Source of the DNA: an uncultured Collinsella sp. | GTDB lineage: Bacteria; Actinomycetota; Coriobacteriia; Coriobacteriales; Coriobacteriaceae | Assembly: GCA_902490405.1 (NCBI GenBank) | Contig: CABUDS010000028.1 | Span: 1 to 29,649, forward strand | Direction: 5' to 3' | DNA: 29,649 bases | In this document: positions 14,229 to 20,232 of the stretch, in pieces | Layout: the number at the start of each line of letters is the position of its first letter | Numbering within the stretch: the first letter of the stretch is position 1 | Made by a program: the position numbers and the translations under genes | The notes under the pieces: generated by a model | What the model was told of the DNA's origin: nothing | Databases searched by the model: none | What the model saw: only the letters and a program-made list of their open reading frames with translations

Positions 14229-14792
14229 CTAGACGCGGGAGACGAACTTGCCGTCGCGGGTGTCAACCTTAATGACCTCGCCCTCGTTGAGGTACATGGG
14301 GACCTGGATGACAGCGCCGGTGTCGATCGTGGCCGGCTTGGTGGAACCCTGGACGGTGTCGCCCTTAAAGCCCGGGTCGGTCTGGACGATGGTGGTCTCG
14401 ATGAACATCGGCGGGGTCACGCCCATGAGCTCGTCGTCGGCGAAGAGCAGCTGGCAGATGTCGTTCTCACGCAGCCACTTGGAGTTCTCGCCCACCATGT
14501 CCTCGGGAACGGGAACCTGCTCGTAGGACTCGTTGTCCATGAAGATGTAGTCGGTGCCGTCGTTGTAGAGGTACTGGAACTCACGGGTGGTGAGCATGAC
14601 GCTCTCGAACTTGGTGCCGGCGTTGCAGGTGTTCTCAACGACACGACCGCTCTTGATATCGCGAGTCTTGTAGCGCACAAAAGCACCACCCTTGCCCGGC
14701 TTGACGTGCTGGAACTCGACGATGGTATAAACCTTGTCCTTAATACGGAGACCGAGGCCGTTCTTGAAGTCGGCGGTAGAAATGGTAGGCAT
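14229..14792 (-). CDS. efp: Translation elongation factor P
   Basis: Cytosolic factor that rescues ribosomes stalled at consecutive prolines; 187 aa, the standard length. The three beta-barrel domains are recognisable: an N-terminal KOW-like domain with FQHVKPGKGGAF, a central domain with YLYNDGTDYIFMDNESYEQ, and a C-terminal domain with PGFKGDTVQGSTKPATI and ending DGKFVSRV. Lys34 at the loop tip is the residue modified in many bacteria; no modification gene is visible here. AGAAAGG lies 5 nt before the ATG. A consensus -10 about 60 bp upstream makes this the first gene of the efp-asp23-nusB-xseB-tlyA-nadK-recN run. Confidence 0.97.
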   Translation of the reverse strand: MPTISTADFKNGLGLRIKDKVYTIVEFQHVKPGKGGAFVRYKTRDIKSGRVVENTCNAGTKFESVMLTTREFQYLYNDGTDYIFMDNESYEQVPVPEDMVGENSKWLRENDICQLLFADDELMGVTPPMFIETTIVQTDPGFKGDTVQGSTKPATIDTGAVIQVPMYLNEGEVIKVDTRDGKFVSRV

Positions 14793-14849
14793 AGCGACCT
14801 TTCTTCTTATGGGCAGAACGCACAGGCGTCCAAATTACATACGACCGAA

Positions 14850-14878
14850 ATTATACACTTGCAGACGGCGCCTGCAGC
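14850..14878 (-). promoter_or_regulatory. Promoter of the efp-recN operon
   Basis: A perfect TATAAT (14850-14855 read on minus) lies about 58 bp upstream of the efp ATG. The matching -35 position, 17 bp away (GCTGCA, 14873-14878), is poor, so strength may depend on an upstream element or activator. Confidence 0.55.
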
Positions 14879-14885
14879 GAGCGCA

Positions 14886-14929
14886 TAAAAAGAGAACGCG
14901 GGACGTCCGAATCGATCCGGACGTCCCGC
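14886..14929 (-). terminator. Rho-independent terminator after the aminopeptidase P gene
   Basis: A perfect 12-bp stem (14898-14909 with 14918-14929, 8-nt loop) with arms beginning GCGGGACGTCC is followed on the minus strand by a T-rich run (CTCTTTTTA). It separates the peptidase gene from the efp promoter. Confidence 0.88.
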
Positions 14930-14951
14930 CCCAAAAATCTATCGAAATGAG

Positions 14952-16082
14952 CTAGCAATCGATGACGTGAAGGTCATGCGGCGTCTTGGTGAAGGGCTCG
15001 TAGCCGTTCTCGGTGACCACGCCGTAGTCCTCCAGACGCACGCCGCCCACGCCGGGCAGGTAGACGCCGGGCTCCATGGTGATAACCGAGCCGACCTCGA
15101 TGATATTCTTGCTGCGGTTGAAGTTGGGCAGCTCGTGGATGTCAATGCCCACGCCGTGGCCCAGACCATGGTTGTAGTAATCACCATAGCCGGCATCGCC
15201 GATGATCTTCTTGGAAAGCTTAAAAATGTCGTTGCCCTCGACGCCCGGATGGATTGCGGCGACGCATTCCTCGTGCGTACGGCGCACGAGCGCGTACAGG
15301 TCGAGCTGTTCGGACGTGGGCTCGCCCATCACGACGGTACGAGTCATGTCGGAGCGATAGTCGCAGTAACCCGCGCCATAATCCATGAGAACGAAGTCGC
15401 CCTTCTCGATCACGCGGTCGCTCGGGACAGCATGCGGGTTGGCGGTGTTGGGACCGCTCGCCACGATGGAGCCAAAGGCCAGGCTGTCGGCACCGTTAGC
15501 GAACATAAAGTTCTCGAGCTCGTTGCGGACCTGTTTCTCAGTCATACCGGGCTTAATATAGCCGAGCATGTGCTGGAAGGCGGCGTCGGTGATCGACTGC
15601 GCGTGGCGCATGAGCTCGATCTCCTCGGCGTCCTTGATGGCGCGCATCTTACGGATGTCGTCATGCATCAGCGGCAGCATGCAGGCAACGGAGCGGTCCT
15701 CCAGGCCACGCTGAATACCCTGGTAGAAATTGATCTGCATGTCGTCCTCGACAGCGCAGACGCGGCACTTGTTGGCCGCGATCTTGCCGGCGACCCAGCC
15801 GGGGATGGTGCCCTCGTCCATGTCGTAGACCCAGGGGCTGCCGCCGGGCGTGTTCTCCTCAAAGCTGTTGAGATAGCGCGAGTCGGTATGGAACAGGCAC
15901 TGGTCAGCCGTAATAAACGCAGCGTGCGGGAACTCGAAGGTGTAATCGAAGACGCCCTTGACGCCCGTAAGCCAACGAAGGTTGGCCTCGTCGCGCACCA
16001 CGATAGCGTCGTAGCCGCGCTCAACCATCAGGGCACGGACACGCTCGATACGACCGGCAGGACCGGCAGCAAACTCAGACAT
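14952..16082 (-). CDS. Xaa-Pro aminopeptidase (aminopeptidase P family, M24B)
   Basis: Cytosolic metallopeptidase that removes N-terminal residues preceding proline; 376 aa. An N-terminal creatinase-like domain (about 1-130) precedes the pita-bread peptidase domain. Metal ligands are all visible in order: Asp in LMDYGAGY, Asp in YRSDMTRTV, His in HGLGHGVGIDIHE, Glu in TMEPGVYLPG and Glu in GVRLEDYG. The ATG at 16080-16082 has AAAGGA 6-7 nt upstream and begins MSEFAAGP; a longer in-frame start to 16127 lacks a ribosome site. It follows the aroB homologue after a 131-bp gap holding a short palindrome and ends at a strong terminator. The neighbouring efp also concerns proline (translation of polyproline), a loose functional link at best. 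Confidence 0.93.
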   Translation of the reverse strand: MSEFAAGPAGRIERVRALMVERGYDAIVVRDEANLRWLTGVKGVFDYTFEFPHAAFITADQCLFHTDSRYLNSFEENTPGGSPWVYDMDEGTIPGWVAGKIAANKCRVCAVEDDMQINFYQGIQRGLEDRSVACMLPLMHDDIRKMRAIKDAEEIELMRHAQSITDAAFQHMLGYIKPGMTEKQVRNELENFMFANGADSLAFGSIVASGPNTANPHAVPSDRVIEKGDFVLMDYGAGYCDYRSDMTRTVVMGEPTSEQLDLYALVRRTHEECVAAIHPGVEGNDIFKLSKKIIGDAGYGDYYNHGLGHGVGIDIHELPNFNRSKNIIEVGSVITMEPGVYLPGVGGVRLEDYGVVTENGYEPFTKTPHDLHVIDC

Positions 16083-16137
16083 GCAGATTCCTTTCTTGTT
16101 GTCTTCATAAAGACGGGACGGGCTCAATCAACGTACG

Positions 16138-16153
16138 GAATCGCGAGCGATTC
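16138..16153. repeat. Short palindrome in the peptidase leader
   Basis: GAATCGC-GA-GCGATTC is a perfect 7-bp inverted repeat with a 2-bp centre, about 55 bp upstream of the peptidase start. The 131-bp gap also has a consensus -35 TTGACA on the minus strand (16202-16207) without a well-spaced -10. It may be an operator; no T-tract follows, so it is not a terminator. Confidence 0.4.
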
Positions 16154-16213
16154 GCAACCGATTGGAAACCCGCCCCTCAACATGATACGAAAGACGATGG
16201 ATGTCAATAAATC

Positions 16214-17323
16214 CTAGAGAAGTTCGTTGCGAGAAGCCAAGTATGCGTGAGCATGGCGGTCGAGAACCTCGTCCTCAACGCTCGTTAGACGAATGGCGCC
16301 GAGCGCCGCGGGCAGCGGCAACATGCTGCGGTTCGATCGGACAAACTGCTGCCTGCGGAACTCCTCGATATATGCGGCAGGCTCCAGATCGAAGGCAAGC
16401 TCCTCGATACCAAAGTCCTCCAGGCAGTCATCGACCTCAAAGACGTAATCGATATCGAAGTCGCAGGCATCATGTGCTAGGCGCGCCTCAAAGCGCATGC
16501 CCTCGGACAACAGCTGGTAGGCAGGCACCGGCGAAGCGGCATCGCCCAAGCAGGCGCGCAGGGTACGCTCCCCCGTCTTGCCAAAATCGAGCGCATGGCG
16601 GGCGCTCGGGTTCGTGGCCATCAGTACGTCCTTACGGGCAGTCTGAGACCACTGAACGGCATTGACGAGCGCGACCTCCTCGCCCGCGAGAATCTCGGGA
16701 ATGGTCTCGGTAAACTGATTCCAGCGGGACTTGCTGCTCGAAAGCATGGTGCCAACAAGTACCGCATAACCGAGCTTAAGGTCCTCGGGGTCCGCCGCGC
16801 GAACAAGGTCGAGGTCACACACGACCAAGCCCGGCTCGGGACGGAACGCGATAGCGGGAAGCGCATTCGCCGACGATGCGACGAGCGGCTTCATGGTCGT
16901 CGCGACCGTGAGCATGGCGTCGAACGTCGTCGGCAGCAAGGCGCACTCGGTACGACCGCACCACTGATTGGCACACCAGCAAACAACCGAGCAGGTCGCC
17001 GTGTCGCCGACAGCGACGACGAGATCGTCACAGGTAATGCCGTTAGCCGACAGGGCGCCAAAGACGATATCGGCATCGGCAAGCGTAGCACCGGCAGGTG
17101 AAACCTCGAGGACGAGCAGCGACACGGCAAAACCAGCGTCGATCAGCGCATGCTCGACGACCTCGCCAAATCGCTCGGATGTGGCGTCGTTCCAAACCAC
17201 CATCGCGCGCTTAGGCTTGCCCACAGCCGAGGCAAACATGCGCGGCAGCTCCTCGAACGCGCCCAATCCGACGCGGACATCGACACTGCGGTTTTGGAAA
17301 TTGATAAGTTGACGGCGAATCAT
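16214..17323 (-). CDS. AroB (3-dehydroquinate synthase) homologue lacking catalytic residues
   Basis: 369 aa, the size of AroB, starting MIRRQLINFQNRSVDV. Landmarks align by eye: DDLVVAVGD at the NAD-binding turn, LLPTTFDAM for VPTTLLAQV, and LVVCDLDLVRAADPEDLKLG before the metal region. Family-defining residues are missing: GGGVVGD reads AVGDTATC; AEVIKYG, with the Glu metal ligand, reads YAVLVGT; NLGHTFGHAIE, with a His ligand, reads DFGKTGERTLR; the LHGEAVAAGM His ligand is absent. Dehydroquinate synthesis by the usual zinc chemistry therefore looks unlikely. The frame is intact with normal codon use, which argues against a decaying pseudogene. The start overlaps aroK as ATGA, and it is the last gene of the alaS-to-aroB run. 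Alternatives are a pseudoenzyme partner of AroK or a changed activity. Confidence 0.75.
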   Translation of the reverse strand: MIRRQLINFQNRSVDVRVGLGAFEELPRMFASAVGKPKRAMVVWNDATSERFGEVVEHALIDAGFAVSLLVLEVSPAGATLADADIVFGALSANGITCDDLVVAVGDTATCSVVCWCANQWCGRTECALLPTTFDAMLTVATTMKPLVASSANALPAIAFRPEPGLVVCDLDLVRAADPEDLKLGYAVLVGTMLSSSKSRWNQFTETIPEILAGEEVALVNAVQWSQTARKDVLMATNPSARHALDFGKTGERTLRACLGDAASPVPAYQLLSEGMRFEARLAHDACDFDIDYVFEVDDCLEDFGIEELAFDLEPAAYIEEFRRQQFVRSNRSMLPLPAALGAIRLTSVEDEVLDRHAHAYLASRNELL

Positions 17324-17853
17324 AGCAGTCCACGCTCCAAAAGCTTCTCGGCACAAAGGTAGGAAACGTCCTCGAAGGACTTGTTGCGAATATCAAGGGT
17401 AATATCGGCGGCCTGGCGATACAGCGGACGGCGATGCTCAAACAGGCGCGCAGCATGCTCGGGCGAGCGGAAATCGGGCCGGGTATCGGAGCGGCGAATC
17501 TGGCGCAACGAGTCCTCAAAGTCGCCTTCGAGGTACACACAGGTACCCATCTCGTGCATCAGCTCAATGTTCACCGGCGTCTCGACGATGCCGCCCCCGC
17601 ACGATACCAGCAGGCTGCGTTCGCTTTGAAGCGAACGGAGTGCCGAGGTCTCGAGTTCGCGAAAACGATCCTCGCCCTCGGTCTCAAATATCTCGGTCAC
17701 CGACTTGCCGCATCGACGCACAACCAAACGATCGGTATCGATGAATCGACGCTTGAACATAGTGCCCACGTTGCGCGCAAGCGTCGACTTGCCCGCGCCC
17801 AAAAAGCCGATAAAGAAGATATGGTCGCAGCCGTGTTTGATGTGCTGAGACAT
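17320..17853 (-). CDS. aroK: Shikimate kinase
   Basis: Phosphorylates shikimate with ATP on the way to chorismate; cytosolic monomer, 177 aa. Walker A GFLGAGKST is at residues 16-24, DTDRLV gives the substrate-binding Asp, GEDRFRELE the conserved Arg, SCGGGIV the Gly triad, and RRPLYRQAAD the C-terminal Arg. The lid region reads SDTRPDFRS, close to the usual TRPLL. Residues needed for activity thus look intact, in contrast to the following aroB homologue, whose start it overlaps by four bases (ATGA). AGGAATAGG lies upstream of the ATG. The gap to yqeG is 8 bp, so it belongs to the alaS-ruvX-mltG-yqeG-aroK-aroB run. Confidence 0.92.
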   Translation of the reverse strand: MSQHIKHGCDHIFFIGFLGAGKSTLARNVGTMFKRRFIDTDRLVVRRCGKSVTEIFETEGEDRFRELETSALRSLQSERSLLVSCGGGIVETPVNIELMHEMGTCVYLEGDFEDSLRQIRRSDTRPDFRSPEHAARLFEHRRPLYRQAADITLDIRNKSFEDVSYLCAEKLLERGLL

Positions 17854-17861
17854 GGCGAAAC

Positions 17862-18359
17862 CTATTCCTCGCAGGGAAGGTCGCGCAGGGCCCGGCGCTC
17901 AAAGATACGGAAGATCTGCGTGTACCACAGGTCCTGGGTCGCCTGCGGCTTGACCAGAATAGTGTCAACACCGGCAAAATTACCGCTCCACACGTCTGTG
18001 TACAGCTGATCGCCGATCAGCACCGCCTCGTCTGCCGTGGCGCCGAGGCGCTTAAGACCCGCCTTCAAGGCAAACGGGGCGGGCTTCATGGCGTGGCTGA
18101 TGGCCTCGAGTCCCAGCTCGCGTGCAGAGCTCATGACCTGATCGCGATGCCAGTTGTTGGACACCATGCACAGCTTAAAGCCTTTGGCGCGGGCGGCGTC
18201 GAGCCAAGCGGAAACCGCGGCGGGAACCTGCTCGGTGTCGCGCGGCACCAGGGTGTTATCGCGATCGAGCAAGATGGCGCGCTTGCCGTCGGCCCACAGG
18301 GTATCAAGGTCGATGCGGTCGACCGAGGCAACGTATCGTTTGGGGCTAAAAATCCTCAT
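17862..18359 (-). CDS. YqeG-family HAD phosphatase
   Basis: 165-aa HAD-superfamily (subclass IIIA) hydrolase of the YqeG type. Motif I is ILLDRDNTLVP with nucleophile Asp32 and Asp34; motif II is MVSNN; the Lys lies in HAMKPAPFALK; motif III is IGDQLYTDVWSGN. Relatives include mitochondrial phosphatidylglycerophosphate phosphatase, but bacterial YqeG substrates are not firmly known, so no reaction is assigned. The frame extends far upstream, overlapping mltG, but the ATG at 18357-18359 starts MRIFSPKRYV, the normal family start, one base after the mltG stop. The ribosome site is weak (GGA), so coupled translation is likely. Confidence 0.88.
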   Translation of the reverse strand: MRIFSPKRYVASVDRIDLDTLWADGKRAILLDRDNTLVPRDTEQVPAAVSAWLDAARAKGFKLCMVSNNWHRDQVMSSARELGLEAISHAMKPAPFALKAGLKRLGATADEAVLIGDQLYTDVWSGNFAGVDTILVKPQATQDLWYTQIFRIFERRALRDLPCEE

Positions 18360-18360
18360 G

Positions 18361-19794
18361 CTAATTCCAAGACTGTTGATGCTCTTCGTAGGTTTGCGAG
18401 AAATACTCCTCGTCCTGTGTAATGTAGAAATACAGGTCATCGGAGTCGGTCGGCTCAAGGGTAGCCTTGAGCGCCTCGAGCGACGGAGAGCAGATGGGCG
18501 TGGGCGGCAGGCCCTCGTGCTTATAGGTGTTATACGGGCTATCGCTCTGCAGGTCGTCGGCGGTAACCTCGCCGCCGGTGACATACATCATGGTCGCATC
18601 GCTGTTGAGATAACGCAGACCGTCGAGCTTGCCGGCAAGGCGGTTGTAAAAAACCGAGGCCACGTGCGCACGTTGGTCGGCGTTGAGGCCCTCGCGCTCA
18701 ACAATAGAGGCCAAGTTGACGATGTCGTAGTCGGACATCTCCACACCGTAGCGTTCCTTGATCTTGGCCTCGCAGCTCGCAAAGTCAAGCGACTTGTACT
18801 CGGTCTTAAACTGATCGAGCATGGCGCGAATCACATCATCGGCCGTCGGCGAATCACCCAACGAATAGGTCTTGGGGAACAAGAAACCCTCGAGCGAATC
18901 GTTGGCGGCGCCCTTAAGGAAGCTATAGTCGTCCACGTAGTTAGAGGCCTTGGCCTGATTGAGGAAGTCTTCCTTAGAGATGCTGTCGTAGGCCTGGGCC
19001 ACACGGTCCGCGACTTGATCGACCGTCAGGCCCTCAGGGATAGTCAGCGCATTGGAGCCCGCGTTGGGGCCTTCCATGAGCTGCTGGACGACCTTGGTCG
19101 CATCCATGAGCGTGGAGAACGAGTAGGTGCCAGGCTTAAGCGACATATCGGCGTTGAGCTTTTTCACCGCCGCGTAGTAATCCTTAGGATTTTCGACGAT
19201 ATGGTTCTCGGAGAGAATCGAGGCGATCGTATCGCCCGAAGCACCGTCGGGAATGGTCACCGTAACCTGCTGACCAGCCGTGACCTTCGTATCCTCACCG
19301 GTAAAGAAGCCCTTGACGGCAGGCACGACAAAGAAAGCGATAGCAGCAAGCGCGATTACGGCCACCACGACGCCGACAATCATAGGCACCAGGGAGCTTT
19401 TCTTTTGGGCACCGCGACGAGCATGCGTGTTGTAGCTCGAGCGGGTCGCCGGAGCAACGCCATGCGAGCCGCGAGCGTGATGCGAATGCGATTGGGGGGC
19501 CTGCGTTCTCTGGGTAGGTGCCTGCTGCTTAAAGCGAGTACCGCCTGCGGGCTGAGCCGAACGAGCAGTGGGCCGCTGAGCCGCGTGAGAAGCCGGATGC
19601 TGAACCGAACGAGCAGAAGGCTGCTGACCCGTCCGTTGAACAGGTTGGGCCGAACGAGAGGAGGACTGCACCGGACGCGCGGCAGACTGAGCTGCGCGCT
19701 GGGTCGGCTGTGCCGGACGCTGGCCAGGCTGGGCAGGGCGCGGCGTAGGCTGCCCATGGCGATTCTGCTGGCGCGGATCGGAAGCGCTAGGCAT
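18361..19794 (-). CDS. mltG: Endolytic murein transglycosylase MltG (YceG) with long basic N-terminal tail
   Basis: Membrane-anchored lytic transglycosylase that cleaves nascent glycan strands and limits their length; 477 aa. The first 130 residues are low-complexity, rich in Arg, Gln, Pro, Ser and Ala with loose repeats such as RSAQPVQR and QRPAQPTQR. One transmembrane segment (about 135-160) puts the rest outside the cytosol. The YceG domain follows with PEGLTVDQVADRVA, EGFLFPKTY and the catalytic region NLASIVEREG (Glu366), then VASVFYNRL. AGGAGG precedes the ATG by 6 nt. It overlaps the ruvX end by 8 bp. The tail is longer than in classic MltG and may interact with partners or nucleic acid; that is inference. 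Confidence 0.93.
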   Translation of the reverse strand: MPSASDPRQQNRHGQPTPRPAQPGQRPAQPTQRAAQSAARPVQSSSRSAQPVQRTGQQPSARSVQHPASHAAQRPTARSAQPAGGTRFKQQAPTQRTQAPQSHSHHARGSHGVAPATRSSYNTHARRGAQKKSSLVPMIVGVVVAVIALAAIAFFVVPAVKGFFTGEDTKVTAGQQVTVTIPDGASGDTIASILSENHIVENPKDYYAAVKKLNADMSLKPGTYSFSTLMDATKVVQQLMEGPNAGSNALTIPEGLTVDQVADRVAQAYDSISKEDFLNQAKASNYVDDYSFLKGAANDSLEGFLFPKTYSLGDSPTADDVIRAMLDQFKTEYKSLDFASCEAKIKERYGVEMSDYDIVNLASIVEREGLNADQRAHVASVFYNRLAGKLDGLRYLNSDATMMYVTGGEVTADDLQSDSPYNTYKHEGLPPTPICSPSLEALKATLEPTDSDDLYFYITQDEEYFSQTYEEHQQSWN

Positions 19795-20215
19795 GCGAAA
19801 CCTCCTCGTTTTTACGATCGAGCCATGTCTGCAAGAACAGGCTGGCGGCGATCATGTCAATCTTGCCCCTCATCTGCTTTTCGTTGAGCCCCTGCTCGCG
19901 CAGGATTCTCTTGGCCTCCTGCGAGGACAGACGCTCGTCCTCAAACTCCAGCGGAAGCTCGAGCTCGTCGGCAATCTTTTGGGCCACGGCGGCGACGCGC
20001 TCGGCCTGGGGACCGGGCTCACCGGCCATGGTCAAGGGACGTCCGCTCACCAGGATATCGGGCTCATAGTCCTCGACCAGGTAGCGAAACGTCTTTGCCA
20101 TACCAGTGACCTCGGCAGCCGGAAGCACCTTGACAGGCATTGCCATCTTGCCATCACGGCTCGAGACGGCAATGCCGATCCTGGTCTCCCCTATGTCCAG
20201 TGCGAGCGCGACCAC
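19787..20215 (-). CDS. ruvX: RuvX/YqgF RNase H-fold nuclease, GTG start
   Basis: RNase H-fold protein assigned to Holliday-junction resolution or 16S rRNA 5'-end maturation; cytosolic, 142 aa. Acidic residues and motifs fit the family: ALDIGETRIGIAVS with Asp7, SGRPLTMAGEPG, EFEDERLSSQEAKRIL and KIDMIAASLFLQ. The start is GTG (20213-20215), 17 bp after the alaS stop, with a weak AAGTAG-type site; no ATG lies close. It overlaps the start of mltG by 8 bp. The alaS-ruvX-mltG order is a common bacterial arrangement, supporting all three calls. Confidence 0.92.
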   Translation of the reverse strand: MVALALDIGETRIGIAVSSRDGKMAMPVKVLPAAEVTGMAKTFRYLVEDYEPDILVSGRPLTMAGEPGPQAERVAAVAQKIADELELPLEFEDERLSSQEAKRILREQGLNEKQMRGKIDMIAASLFLQTWLDRKNEEVSHA

Positions 20216-20232
20216 AGCGACTACTTATGTTC

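Noticed and set aside
17320..17853. aroK as another P-loop kinase such as gluconate kinase
   Set aside because: DTD, GEDRFRELE, the Gly triad and RRPLYRQAAD match shikimate kinase, and the gene overlaps an aroB-family gene.
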